64,000 nucleotides of DNA from DATFKA01 sp042095835 (GTDB lineage Bacteria; Bacteroidota; Bacteroidia; Chitinophagales; Saprospiraceae), in contig JBELML010000008.1 in the NCBI GenBank assembly GCA_042095835.1, positions 28,992 through 92,991 of the forward strand, in the 5' to 3' direction. The translations under genes were made by a program, and so were the position numbers. Positions 18,957 through 28,194 of this stretch are shown in pieces. Under the pieces are notes generated by a model. It made no database searches. It worked only from the letters and a program-made list of their open reading frames with translations, and was not told the DNA's origin. Numbering within the stretch: the first letter of the stretch is position 1; every line of letters begins with the position of its first letter.

Positions 18957-19484
18957 ATGGCTGATAATACCAATCTAAGTTTTCCAATTGGTCCGTACAA
19001 AGTCCCTCAGTCCATCACGGCTGCCCATCTCCAAGAGTGGATTAACACCATTCATCAATTTCCGAACAAATTAGAAAAGGCGGTAATCGGCTTGACGGAA
19101 GAGCAATTGAATACCCCTTATCGGCCCGGAGGCTGGACCGTCAAGCAACTGGTACATCATATCGCAGATAGCCACATGAATGCCTATATCCGCTTCAAAT
19201 TGGGAATGAGTGAAGACAATCCGACCATCAAACCTTATGATCAGGAAGCTTGGTCTATGATGGCGGATTCCCATTTACCGATCTCCTTGTCTTTGGGTAT
19301 AATCAAGGGGCTGCACGAGAGATGGGCTACCCTACTCCAAGCTAATAAAAATTGGAAGCGCACCATTTTTCATCCCGAAGCGAAAAAAGAGATCCCCTTA
19401 GATGCCCTAGCAGGTGATTATGCCTGGCATAGCGAGCATCATTTAGCCCATATCCTTAATTTGATTGAGCGAGAGGGTTGGTAG
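18957..19484 (+). CDS. DinB superfamily protein, YfiT/BstA-like
   Basis: A 175-residue four-helix-bundle protein of the DinB/YfiT family. The expected metal-binding His residues appear in QLVHHIADSHMNAY and near the C-terminus in WHSEHHLAHI, with the family start FPIGPY and the RPGGWTVKQ segment. Relatives are metal-dependent thiol-S-transferases (bacillithiol transferase in Bacillus) or putative hydrolases; the thiol partner in Bacteroidota is uncertain. It follows the metallo-beta-lactamase gene by 47 bp on the same strand and may be cotranscribed. Its 3-prime end overlaps the convergent hydrolase gene by 29 bp. Confidence 0.88.
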   Translation: MADNTNLSFPIGPYKVPQSITAAHLQEWINTIHQFPNKLEKAVIGLTEEQLNTPYRPGGWTVKQLVHHIADSHMNAYIRFKLGMSEDNPTIKPYDQEAWSMMADSHLPISLSLGIIKGLHERWATLLQANKNWKRTIFHPEAKKEIPLDALAGDYAWHSEHHLAHILNLIEREGW

Positions 19485-20517
19485 ACAGCTGTCTTTGGAG
19501 CTTTAAAATTTCCTGACAGATGATGTCTGCATTAGCTTTTTCTGTAAACATGCTGACATGATTAGCTTTGAGTAGAAGGATTTGGCTATTGGTCGATAGC
19601 TTAAGGTATTCCTTTTGCAAGGCCAAACTCTCCTCTAGGTTTGCCCTAAGGTTTATGCCTCTTTTTAAATATTTCTCATAGGTTTCGTCAGGAATAGTTC
19701 TGACTTCATTCGTTACAATTCTGAGGGGCAAAGCACCGAAATCTCGAAACTGTCCAGCCCTTTTTAGATTGCTATAATACTGCTTCATTTCTTTACCATA
19801 GGCGCGTATATATTTGCCATCCTTTAGGAAGTCAATAGTCCTGTTGTTGATGGTATCAGGGAGTCCCTCCATCTCTCTTGGAAGTATTGGTCCAAAAACG
19901 CGGTCTACCATTAACATTACACCTAAATCCGCTAAAACACCCTGAACATCATAAAGTCGAATCATAGATTTAAACTTCATTGAAGTTTCTGCAGGTATAG
20001 ATTTTATCCGCTGAGCACGATCTGGATGGGTGGCATCTAATAAAAATAGACCTACTACTTCGTCGGGATACAACTCTGCGAATACTCGAATGTAAGGCCC
20101 TCCCATCGAGTGACCTGCTAAAATATAGGGTGGTGATTCCCCAGCATTCTCTAGTAGTGTATGTAATTCACGGGCTATTGTTTCTGGATCTCTTGGTGTA
20201 TTACTTGACTCGCTGTATCCAATCCCTGCACGATCATAACGCACTACCCGTAATTCCTCTTTGAGTCCCTCGCTTAACCAATGATAGTATTCGGTAGCCA
20301 TTCCTGCCCCGCCCTCGATGACGACGGTCGGCATACTGCTCTTTTCGCCGGCAACATTAATATGTAATTTTACAGCATCTACCTTGATCAATTCTCCTTG
20401 GGGCTCTTGTTTTGTAGATCCAAATAAGCGAAAGAACAAACCAGCTAAGATCACCAAAAAGAGGAGTGTACCGATTAATAAGCCGAACCATTTAAGGCCT
20501 TTCAAAAGTATCTTCAT
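19456..20517 (-). CDS. Alpha/beta hydrolase with N-terminal membrane anchor
   Basis: A 353-residue alpha/beta-hydrolase. Residues ~8-30 form one hydrophobic segment (GLLIGTLLFLVILAGLFF) that could anchor it in the inner membrane facing the periplasm. The fold signatures are VVIEGGAGM (oxyanion region), RYDRAGIGYSE and the nucleophile elbow GHSMGG, with a likely acidic residue after LFLLDATHPDR or later and a C-terminal His in KANHVSMF. Substrate unknown; relatives are lipases and esterases. A candidate -7 box (TATGTTTG on this strand, 20546-20553) lies about 29 bp before the ATG. Confidence 0.85.
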   Translation of the reverse strand: MKILLKGLKWFGLLIGTLLFLVILAGLFFRLFGSTKQEPQGELIKVDAVKLHINVAGEKSSMPTVVIEGGAGMATEYYHWLSEGLKEELRVVRYDRAGIGYSESSNTPRDPETIARELHTLLENAGESPPYILAGHSMGGPYIRVFAELYPDEVVGLFLLDATHPDRAQRIKSIPAETSMKFKSMIRLYDVQGVLADLGVMLMVDRVFGPILPREMEGLPDTINNRTIDFLKDGKYIRAYGKEMKQYYSNLKRAGQFRDFGALPLRIVTNEVRTIPDETYEKYLKRGINLRANLEESLALQKEYLKLSTNSQILLLKANHVSMFTEKANADIICQEILKLQRQLSTNPLAQSN

Positions 20518-20545
20518 AATTGTGGAATTTATGTTTAATTTGATC

Positions 20546-20553
20546 CAAACATA
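20546..20553 (-). promoter_or_regulatory. Candidate -7 box for the alpha/beta hydrolase gene
   Basis: Reads TATGTTTG on the minus strand, an exact match to TAnnTTTG, 29 bp upstream of the ATG at 20517. No TTG at the expected -33 distance. Confidence 0.35.
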
Positions 20554-20675
20554 TACTCCTTATGCCGCTCTCATGGCTTATTTTGATAAACTCACGTGGA
20601 AATTACACCAACTCTATCGCAATAGAGTCCAATCCTGTTCGATGAGAAAATCGATGCCTTGGAATGGATTTCTTA

Positions 20676-21923
20676 TTAATTAAACTTGCGCTGCTGGAAC
20701 CAAACATCTCTCAGACTAAAACTTACTGTCAAAGTATGCGCAGATTCTCGGATCAGATTGCCGGTGGTTCGACCTTGGTGACTGTATTGATAACTCAGAT
20801 TCAATTGGTTGCGGCCTTGGGTGATCGGTAGCCCAATCCCTGCGGAGGCTTTCCAAGCCAAGAAATCATTCCCGCCTTGCTCCAGATAACTATTTTCCAT
20901 ACTGAAGCCTAATCGGTAATGGGTTGCCTTGAGGCTAAGCTCATTTTTAAAAGGATATTTCGCGTAGGAAAGACCAATAGAAGCGCCATAAACATCCTGA
21001 TATCGGTAAGAGGATTGTCGATCTAAATAAGCATTGAGTGCCGACCATTTCACATATTTCCCATCTACGGCCACTGTCCATACCTGATTTTGGAAAGCCA
21101 AGCCAGTATTCCATTCTTCGGGCAGCGCCAGAGTAGCTTCAGCCAAGTCTCCTTCTAAGACCTCAAAGCCAGTTTCTAACTGATATTCTTGAGCTGAATT
21201 CAAGACCTTACCGGGTTGATAGGTCGCCCCTAAGATAATATCAGCCATTGGAAGTGGTTGCACGTATTGCATACCTAATTCATAGTTGACATCAGAGATG
21301 GCATTTCGGGTGACGACCGCAAAATTGCCAATTTCATCCAAGCCGCGCACCAACTCCGTTTCGGTAATTGTACCAAAATAAACCAAACCATTGAATCCTA
21401 TATGAAGTCTGTTAAAAAAGGTAACTGCCTGGGAAATCTTGAATTGATTGAGACCACCTTCTCCCTGATCACTGACCGTATATTCACTTCCAGTAATAGG
21501 ATCAAACGTTTGAGACAGGACATTATAATTCACTACACTATAAGGTTGTAAACCTAAGTTGGCGGTCCATTTTGGAGTCAACCTAAACCACAAATCAAGA
21601 TGGCTCAAACCTCCACCTATATTGAATCCATCTTGATCTTCATCAGAAAACTGGTTAAAAGATAGGTCCATCCCGGCTGTCAACATCATTGTAAATGGAC
21701 TTGAGATTGCAGTCTGAGCAGCTGGGTTTTTGGTATTCAAATTATATGCTGACCTCAGGGCAACGCCAGTTTCGGCCATCCCATTAAGGAAGCCAGGTGA
21801 TTTAGTTGTCGGGACTCCTAATCCAAAAGCAGAATAAATACTATTGGAGTTGATTTGGCCATTGGCGGGAAAAGATAGTCCCACCAATAGACTTAGGTAT
21901 AAAAAGTGCTTGATCAATCGCAT
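20676..21923 (-). CDS. Outer-membrane beta-barrel protein
   Basis: About 415 residues. The ATG at 21923 opens the signal peptide MRLIKHFLYLSLLVGL... (cleavage near ANGQ); an upstream start would add 18 charged residues. The mature start, SIYSAFGLGVPTTK followed by NTKNPAAQ, is typical of Bacteroidota barrel proteins of the FadL/PorV-like superfamily. The protein is rich in Gly, aromatic residues and alternating strands, and ends with SFSLRDVWFQQRKFN. Role unknown: hydrophobic substrate uptake and a T9SS-related lipid-anchor function are both possible for this fold. It is divergent from the DUF4270 lipoprotein gene. Confidence 0.78.
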   Translation of the reverse strand: MRLIKHFLYLSLLVGLSFPANGQINSNSIYSAFGLGVPTTKSPGFLNGMAETGVALRSAYNLNTKNPAAQTAISSPFTMMLTAGMDLSFNQFSDEDQDGFNIGGGLSHLDLWFRLTPKWTANLGLQPYSVVNYNVLSQTFDPITGSEYTVSDQGEGGLNQFKISQAVTFFNRLHIGFNGLVYFGTITETELVRGLDEIGNFAVVTRNAISDVNYELGMQYVQPLPMADIILGATYQPGKVLNSAQEYQLETGFEVLEGDLAEATLALPEEWNTGLAFQNQVWTVAVDGKYVKWSALNAYLDRQSSYRYQDVYGASIGLSYAKYPFKNELSLKATHYRLGFSMENSYLEQGGNDFLAWKASAGIGLPITQGRNQLNLSYQYSHQGRTTGNLIRESAHTLTVSFSLRDVWFQQRKFN

Positions 21924-22125
21924 TCCTCTTTTTTTTCCAATATCCTTTAATTCCTGTTTGGTCAAAACTTCAATCAATCAAGACCTCAAATTTCTCAACC
22001 AAATGGGCCAATTACTCTACTTCCAGATATCCAGATGAAAGTTGAGTAATTCCTGGCGTTGGTTGAAAAGATTTTTTGATCCAGCGCTAGTCCTCTTCTT
22101 TTGTAACCAATCAACAATTGAGTAT

Positions 22126-23415
22126 ATGCCTGCTTTCAAAAAGCGACATTATTGGATTATCCTTTTTTCCCTAGTCTTGGGCACGGCTTGCGAGCCTCCC
22201 AATGAAGTAGGTCTTGAAAATTTTGCAGAGGAATCTTTTGATCTCTTCCCCGTCGATTCCATGACGGTTGAGTGGACGACTTATAGAGAAGATAGTATCA
22301 TCACCGATCTGCCAGAGCGCTTACTAGTCGGGCGTGGAGAAGACCTCATTTTTGGAGCTATCGAAGCCAGGCCATTTTTTCAATTGGGAATTGATTCCAT
22401 CATTAGTGTAGACGAGGATAATGTGCGGTATGATTCTATCACCTTAGCGATTGAACTCGATGGATATTCCTATTTCGACACATTACGACCTACCACACTT
22501 TCGCTCCATCAGCTAATCGATAATTTTGAAGCGGACGATGGCTTTTTCAATACGACGGATATTCCTTTTGACCCTCAGCCATTAGGTAGCAAAACATTCA
22601 TTCCTCGCCCCAATAAAGAGGAGACCATTGAAATAAAACTTGATGATCGCCTCGGCAATGTCATCTGGAAATATATACTCGATGAAGCCGAAGAAGTCAT
22701 CTTGATTGAAGAATTCATCCAGGAATTCCCTGGTTGGGTTCTAGTCCCTGACTCGCTTGGTAGTAGTAATATCTTAGGTCTAGTACCCGATGCTATCCAA
22801 TTCCGGTTGTACTATACAGATTTAAATGAGCTACCACCTCTAGAGCGAAGGATCACCTTTTCGGTACAAGATGGTGTCGACTACTATAACCAGATTAAGG
22901 GAGATTTCGAAGGTAGCGATTTAGCGATTTTTACTGATGAAAAGATAAGCGAGTTTACTGCTTCTACGCGTGAACCTCAAAGCTATGTGAGAGGCGGAGA
23001 TGGTATTGGGGTAAAAGTCACCTTCCCACATATCAAAAATCTACTTCAAGACTATGAGGATTTTGTGGTTTCCAATGCCAACCTCCGTTTTAGCTTCTTG
23101 GATGATCCAGACTCCAACCAAGATCAACCTCCTGAGGCCCTGATTGCGACTATCGTCAATCGAGATGATAATGGTTTGATCCGTGGGAATACAGATAACG
23201 CTATCCTGCAATTTGATGAGGAATTTAGAAGAGACAGTTATTACGAAGTTGATGTCACTCAATATGTCAAAGATTTATTAGTGGTCAACTCTGAATTTGA
23301 TACCAGCCTTTCCCTGAGAGCGCAATTCTTGAATTCGTCTGTAGACCGTGTGATTGTTGGTCCAGTAGAAGAGGTAGACATGAAATTGACTGTATTTCTT
23401 CTCCGGATTAAGTGA
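22126..23415 (+). CDS. DUF4270 family lipoprotein
   Basis: About 429 residues. The ATG at 22126 opens a lipoprotein signal with lipobox GTAC (Cys22). An upstream TTG start would add 28 residues and bury the signal. The DUF4270 hallmarks are visible: the acidic N-terminal PPNEVGLENF segment, a DSMTV...TTYREDSI strand pair, G.GED..FG, and late repeats of VDVTQYVKDLL with a Ser-Leu-rich beta structure. This is a Bacteroidota-specific surface or periplasmic lipoprotein family of unknown function. It is followed by a 150-bp octamer array and then the kelch lipoprotein gene on the same strand. Confidence 0.82.
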   Translation: MPAFKKRHYWIILFSLVLGTACEPPNEVGLENFAEESFDLFPVDSMTVEWTTYREDSIITDLPERLLVGRGEDLIFGAIEARPFFQLGIDSIISVDEDNVRYDSITLAIELDGYSYFDTLRPTTLSLHQLIDNFEADDGFFNTTDIPFDPQPLGSKTFIPRPNKEETIEIKLDDRLGNVIWKYILDEAEEVILIEEFIQEFPGWVLVPDSLGSSNILGLVPDAIQFRLYYTDLNELPPLERRITFSVQDGVDYYNQIKGDFEGSDLAIFTDEKISEFTASTREPQSYVRGGDGIGVKVTFPHIKNLLQDYEDFVVSNANLRFSFLDDPDSNQDQPPEALIATIVNRDDNGLIRGNTDNAILQFDEEFRRDSYYEVDVTQYVKDLLVVNSEFDTSLSLRAQFLNSSVDRVIVGPVEEVDMKLTVFLLRIK

Positions 23416-23417
23416 TG

Positions 23418-23569
23418 TGTTGACGTGGAGATGTGGTGACGTGGAGACGTGTTGACATGGAGACGTGGAGATGTGGTGACATGGGGACGTGGTGACATTG
23501 TGACTTGGAGATGTGGGGACTTGGGGACTTGGGGACTTGGGATGTGTTGACATGGAGATATGTTGACTT
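23418..23569 (+). repeat. Degenerate octamer array, unit TGGnGACn, about 19 copies
   Basis: Uninterrupted 8-bp units such as TGTTGACG, TGGAGATG, TGGTGACG, TGGAGACG and three consecutive TGGGGACT. One unit has lost a base. Begins three bases after the DUF4270 stop codon. Antisense translation gives low-complexity HVSTSP-type peptides that I regard as non-coding. Confidence 0.9.
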
Positions 23570-23712
23570 GGGGGCGGATGGAGCCTTTCTTCAGTAGTGA
23601 GGGTAAGCAATAGGATTGAAAAAATTTCATTATTACAGCCTACTTGTGCTGAGGTTTCTATCAGAAAATGGGGCCTTGGACCTAGACAGGAGTAGGCAAT
23701 ACAACATCAAAT

Positions 23713-24711
23713 ATGAACAGATTACTTTGGATTGTACCGCTTTTATTAATGAGCGGATTATTAACTGGCTGTCTGAATGACGATGATGACGATGAGTTAT
23801 TAGGCAATTGGATCAAGCGATCAGACTTTGAAGGAGTAACTCGATCAGGGGCAGTCACTTTCACGATTGGAGACTTTGCCTATGTGGGATTAGGTTTTGA
23901 TGGAGATGATTATTTAAAAGACTTTTGGCGCTATGATCCGATGAGTGATTTTTGGCAGCGAGTCGATGATTTTCCAGGTACAGGTCGTACTGCCGCAGTA
24001 GCTTTCAGCGTGAGTGAGAAAGGCTATGTGGGGACGGGCTTCAATGGAGACTTGGATGTCGAATTTGAGGACTTCTGGTCATTTGATCCTAATGCACCTG
24101 CTGGACAAATGTGGGAACGCATAGCGGATTTTCAAGGTAGTGCCCGCTATAATGCGGTGGCCTTTGCCTTAAATGGAAAAGGTTTTGTAGGGTCGGGCTA
24201 CGATGGCAACTACCTAAAAGATTTCTACCAATATGTTCCAGCAAGTGATACTTGGGAGCAAATCATCAGTATCGGTGGCTCAAAAAGAGAAGCTGCTGTA
24301 GCTTTTGTTATCGATGATAAAGCCTATGTGGGCACCGGGCGTAGCAATGGGGTCTACGAATTTGACTTTTGGGCCTACGATGATGGTACAGGTACTTGGA
24401 CTCGACTGCTCGATATTGATGAGGAAGATGATTATCAAATAAATCGGCATGGCGCCGTTGCTTTCGTAATGGATGGTTTTGGCTATGTCGCTACAGGATC
24501 AACCGGTGCAACCCTAAATACAATCTGGGAATATAATCCTGCCGATGACACCTGGGAAGAAAAGACCGAAATAGAAGGTAGTCGTAGACTAGAGGCGGTG
24601 GCCTTCACACTTCAAGGACGAGCATTTGTCACTACTGGTGGTAATGGCAGCTTCCGTTTTGATGACATCTGGGAGTTTTTCCCATTGGAAGAGTATGACG
24701 AAGATGACTAG
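23713..24711 (+). CDS. Kelch-repeat lipoprotein
   Basis: A 332-residue lipoprotein (lipobox LTGC, Cys20, followed by a run of Asp that in Bacteroidota is compatible with surface exposure). The whole mature part is six kelch-like blades, each with R..AVAF, GYVGTG and a DFW.YDP/W motif, giving a closed six-blade propeller. Likely a binding or sugar-recognition scaffold; no catalytic residues recognised. It follows DUF4270 across the octamer array and probably forms a functional group with it and the divergent barrel protein. Convergent with the LytTR regulator, with five bases between stop codons. Confidence 0.85.
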   Translation: MNRLLWIVPLLLMSGLLTGCLNDDDDDELLGNWIKRSDFEGVTRSGAVTFTIGDFAYVGLGFDGDDYLKDFWRYDPMSDFWQRVDDFPGTGRTAAVAFSVSEKGYVGTGFNGDLDVEFEDFWSFDPNAPAGQMWERIADFQGSARYNAVAFALNGKGFVGSGYDGNYLKDFYQYVPASDTWEQIISIGGSKREAAVAFVIDDKAYVGTGRSNGVYEFDFWAYDDGTGTWTRLLDIDEEDDYQINRHGAVAFVMDGFGYVATGSTGATLNTIWEYNPADDTWEEKTEIEGSRRLEAVAFTLQGRAFVTTGGNGSFRFDDIWEFFPLEEYDEDD

Positions 24712-24716
24712 CTTGA

Positions 24717-25442
24717 TTAAAAGATTTTGCCCATCACGGTTTGCCGATAACTCGAACCGATGGGCAACTTTTCTTCTTGCACATGGACTCGATTACCTTC
24801 AAGGACATGCACCTGTTTAATGGCCACGATATAAGATTTATGGATGCGTAAAAAGCGATCCTTAGGCAATTCTACTTCCAATGATTTCAAAGATAACAAG
24901 GAATATATACGACCCGATTTTAAATGAAAAGCAACGTACTCCTTCATACCCTGGATGTAATAAATCTCATCGTAGCGAATCCGATGCATCTTATGTTCTG
25001 ATTTGACGATGATATAATCTTTGGTCTGGGTTTTGAAGGTATCGATAGGAGCTGGAATTTCTTTATTACGTTGTAATTGCATTCTGCGAATCGCTTTATT
25101 TACCGCTTGTACAAAGCGAGCAAAACGAAAAGGCTTCAATAAATAATCAACCACATCATGCTTATATCCTTCGATTGCATATTGCAGATGACCCGTTGTA
25201 AAAATGACCAAAGGTCGATTGGGCAGCGCATCCAGCACTTCCAAACCGTTGAGGTCTGGCATCTCAATGTCTAGGAAAAGAATATCTACACTACCAGACT
25301 GTATAATGCGGATGGCCTCGAAGGGATTTTGGCAAAGGCCAATTAATTCGAGAGAGGGAAGCTTTTGAATATAATTTTGCAGGATTTGTAAGCCTGATTG
25401 ATCATCATCTAAAACCAAACATTTCACCTTAGTGTCCATCAT
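24717..25442 (-). CDS. LytTR-family response regulator
   Basis: A 241-residue response regulator. The receiver domain (residues ~1-120) has the acidic pair in LVLDDDQSG, the phospho-acceptor Asp in DILFLDIEMPDLNG and the Lys in DYLLKPFRFARF. The LytTR DNA-binding domain (~140-241) shows the usual DYIIVKSEHKMHRI, IYYIQGMKEYVAF and FLRIHKSYIVA. Its sensor kinase, normally a LytS/YehU-type histidine kinase, is not adjacent in this window. The degenerate papain-fold gene is upstream on the same strand, 139 bp away. Targets unknown. Confidence 0.92.
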   Translation of the reverse strand: MMDTKVKCLVLDDDQSGLQILQNYIQKLPSLELIGLCQNPFEAIRIIQSGSVDILFLDIEMPDLNGLEVLDALPNRPLVIFTTGHLQYAIEGYKHDVVDYLLKPFRFARFVQAVNKAIRRMQLQRNKEIPAPIDTFKTQTKDYIIVKSEHKMHRIRYDEIYYIQGMKEYVAFHLKSGRIYSLLSLKSLEVELPKDRFLRIHKSYIVAIKQVHVLEGNRVHVQEEKLPIGSSYRQTVMGKIF

Positions 25443-25581
25443 TCCATAAACCGTTTTATGAATTAGAGAATTAGAGGCATCGGAACTGCCTTTGCAATAG
25501 AAGTGAATTAATTTTGGCTAGTGTGTTCTTGTTTAGAGAGCAGCCAATCCGTTTTGTGGTTGTATATACGCGAAGAATTAA

Positions 25582-26841
25582 TCAATTAGTGACTGGCCAC
25601 TCTAAGATAATTGGCAAGACATATTGGTCCTGATCGCCAGGAAACTGCACCTGAGCTTGCACCTGATTTTGTTGATAGTTGATTTGTTCTGAGGGTATTA
25701 GAAAGCGCTCAAAAGCTCGGTATAATTTATCTGATGCGCTCGTTTTGCTTTGGTTAAACTCAAAGTAGTCGACATAGCGCCGCCATCTTGGAATAGGCCG
25801 GTTGGCTACCAGCACAATAAAATAAGTTTTACCAGATTCCGGAAATTGATAGAAACCAGCAGGCGGTAAACACACAATAGTATCTTGCGGGTTATATTCT
25901 AACTCTAGTGCTGGTGTAGTTTGGCCGTTGGGTTCCACGGTAAAAAAGTAGGCACATCTGCCTTTTGGCAAATGCAGTTTTATTTGAAATTGCTCCTTTG
26001 TAGACACCCTTGCTTCATCGGCAAGTTGGTAAAGTTCTTTTCGATTATTCCAAGTGAAGTTTTGGCTTAGTAAGTTTAGCGTCCCATCTTCCGGAAGGTC
26101 AACTTGATAAGCCTTTATCCTGCTTTTTATTTGTAAAGGCAGAGCCGCTTCCTCCTTCTCTTGCTTGAGCGTAGGATTTTTCAAGGCCACAATTTCTTTA
26201 GCTTTCGCAAAAAGGTTGACATAGCTCATCCAGATTGTGCCTTGATCGCCCCACTGGATGCCCTGGGTATCCATGAGTTGAAAAGAGGAGGTTTTACTAT
26301 CATAGGCTACAATAAGCATAGTATGTGCCTGTGCTTCTCCTTCTCCATCCCAATAAGCGCTATAGCGCAGCGCCTCTATATCTGGTGATTCTTTAAAAGC
26401 TACCAAGACTGGAATACCTTTCGTCAGGCTGTATTTTATTCGTTTGAGTTTATCTCCTCTTTTGACCTTAGTGGTAAAAAGTCGATAGCCTTTTTTGGGG
26501 ATTTTCGCCTCGGAAAGTACAATCGGAGCAATACTATCGGAGATCATCGCTCGATCCATCAGTCCGAGTGTTGCCGCTTTTTGGATACTTTGTGCATAAT
26601 AGCTTTTTAAAATATTTAGCCTTGCCGTTGAATCTTGCTCTACAATTGGAAAGGGAGCATACTGATCAACGCGGGCATACAAGGGCAGGTCTCGATTCTT
26701 GATCGGTTTAAAGCTGACTAAAGGATGGTCACCATATTTAGTAGCTGCAAAAAGTAAGCTCTTAGGCTCCGTATTCTGTCCAAGCAAGCTAGCAGAGCTC
26801 AGCAATGCTATTGCCAATAAAAACCACGGTGGAAGGGTCAT
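25582..26841 (-). CDS. Secreted papain-fold (C1-like) protein lacking a visible catalytic Cys
   Basis: A 419-residue protein with a signal peptide (MTLPPWFLLAIALLSS..., cleavage near LLGQ). Residues ~85-235 resemble the C1A papain fold of Bacteroidota: YYAQSIQKAATLG, a KRIKYSLTKGIPVLVAF strand like the papain SLK..L..G.PV.V, and AHTMLIVAYD then GIQWGDQGTIWMSYVNLF, matching the papain His/Asn end region. The His is kept, the usual Asn-Ser-Trp is replaced by MDTQG, and I see no QG..GTC-type nucleophile motif upstream. It therefore looks like a pseudo-peptidase. The C-terminal ~170 residues form a beta-rich domain seen in other secreted proteins of this group. It follows the beta-helix lipoprotein gene by 58 bp and probably shares its operon. 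Confidence 0.7.
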   Translation of the reverse strand: MTLPPWFLLAIALLSSASLLGQNTEPKSLLFAATKYGDHPLVSFKPIKNRDLPLYARVDQYAPFPIVEQDSTARLNILKSYYAQSIQKAATLGLMDRAMISDSIAPIVLSEAKIPKKGYRLFTTKVKRGDKLKRIKYSLTKGIPVLVAFKESPDIEALRYSAYWDGEGEAQAHTMLIVAYDSKTSSFQLMDTQGIQWGDQGTIWMSYVNLFAKAKEIVALKNPTLKQEKEEAALPLQIKSRIKAYQVDLPEDGTLNLLSQNFTWNNRKELYQLADEARVSTKEQFQIKLHLPKGRCAYFFTVEPNGQTTPALELEYNPQDTIVCLPPAGFYQFPESGKTYFIVLVANRPIPRWRRYVDYFEFNQSKTSASDKLYRAFERFLIPSEQINYQQNQVQAQVQFPGDQDQYVLPIILEWPVTN

Positions 26842-26899
26842 TTATTTTATCATTAGAAGGTAGATATCTCAAAGTATGTCAAGGACAAGATAAGGAATT

Positions 26900-28093
26900 T
26901 TAATGGCTAGCGTCCTGAAATGATGGAGCTGATGAGTTAATTGCAAATGGAATAGTCCCTTTGATAGGCAGACCATAGCGTTGAGCAGATTTTCCCAAAT
27001 ACTCAAATTCAAGGCTTTGACTTTGGCTAGTATCAGATCGGAAAGCGGTAATCGTCACTGGAAATGTCCCTGTTTTGGGTACAACTCGATCATAGCCCTC
27101 CCCTCCTACCAGTCGCCAATTACCTTGGGGAGCGGTAAGTAAAAAAATATCTTTTTCCTCGTCTTGCTCCCGAAGCCAAGCCTTGGGGTAGCTGTGGTCA
27201 TATTGCCCATATTCGTCTTGTAGAAGAAGCGAAGGAATGGCAATCCCTTTTTGGAGGAGAAAGGAGTCTACTTTTTCAGAGCTAGAACTCACCAGAGGAA
27301 TATAAGGATCGTAAGCTAGCCAATTGTTGGTAGACAAAGATTGAACTTGGGTTTTTGATCCCGATTTGCAATGCGCTATAACAGATTGACTGATTTGCAT
27401 GGCAGGGTCCCATCCATTTTCAAATAAAAACCCATAAGTATCGTCCAAGCGTGGTTTTGCTGGATTGCCAACGAAATATAAAGCACAATGATCTATAAGC
27501 GCAGAACATCCTTCAGGAAGTACAATTCCTGAACCAGATATAAAAGACAGTTCACTCTTAGACAACTTGAAATGCGCTCCATTGACTATTCCAATTCCAG
27601 ATTCCCAATGGCTCACTTTAGAGTCTATAACCACTAGCTGCTTATTTTTCTTAACCAGGACTGCATGCCCAAAATTGATCGGATCCGCTGGATTTGGTCG
27701 AAAACCATAATCAAAAACACAATTTTCAATCAATAGAGTATCTACCTCATCTGCTAAAATTCCATCTTTAAAGCCTAAAAAAGTAGCATTCTTAATCGTT
27801 ACATGCTTCGCCTTTTTGATATGTATTGCCGTGCCAGTCTGTTGACTAGGAGCTTCTCCAAAGTTATGACCATAAACAATTGCCCCATTAAAGTCTAGTA
27901 CTAGCTCATCGCCTTCAACTACAATCCCTACCTCCTTGTCTTCAAGTGCCCACCTCAGGCTATCTGCGGTAAGTACAAAAGAGGATTGAATGATTTGGCC
28001 TTTAGGAGCAACTAGAAAGCGATCTTCTTGTTTACACTGCAATAGCGGGAGAGCCATAAGAAGGATGCCGATTAGGGATTTGCTTTTTATCAT
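26900..28093 (-). CDS. Right-handed beta-helix lipoprotein
   Basis: A 397-residue predicted lipoprotein (signal MIKSKSLIGILLM..., candidate Cys20 in LLQC). Residues ~55-240 are a parallel beta-helix with repeated short strands: AIHIKKAKHVTIKNATF, GILADEVDTLLIENCVF, AVLVKKNKQLVVIDSKV, GIGIVNGAHFKLSKS, then SALIDHCALYF. This is the architecture of NosD/pectate-lyase-type proteins. No clear lyase catalytic set is recognised, so carbohydrate binding or cleavage is only a possibility. The last ~100 residues form a separate domain. It is first in a probable minus-strand operon with the papain-fold protein. Confidence 0.78.
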   Translation of the reverse strand: MIKSKSLIGILLMALPLLQCKQEDRFLVAPKGQIIQSSFVLTADSLRWALEDKEVGIVVEGDELVLDFNGAIVYGHNFGEAPSQQTGTAIHIKKAKHVTIKNATFLGFKDGILADEVDTLLIENCVFDYGFRPNPADPINFGHAVLVKKNKQLVVIDSKVSHWESGIGIVNGAHFKLSKSELSFISGSGIVLPEGCSALIDHCALYFVGNPAKPRLDDTYGFLFENGWDPAMQISQSVIAHCKSGSKTQVQSLSTNNWLAYDPYIPLVSSSSEKVDSFLLQKGIAIPSLLLQDEYGQYDHSYPKAWLREQDEEKDIFLLTAPQGNWRLVGGEGYDRVVPKTGTFPVTITAFRSDTSQSQSLEFEYLGKSAQRYGLPIKGTIPFAINSSAPSFQDASH

Positions 28094-28194
28094 AAAAATC
28101 TTTCTCTTTAGCGAAGAACACGGCTTGTCAATATTTTATATCCGATCTAGCCTTGGTTTTAGTCGGAACATTATAGCATATTAATTCGGTAATT

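Noticed and set aside
23259..23630. Two overlapping minus-strand frames rich in HVSTSP-like residues
   Set aside because: They are translations of the degenerate octamer array and the end of the DUF4270 gene; low complexity, no start context and no domain.
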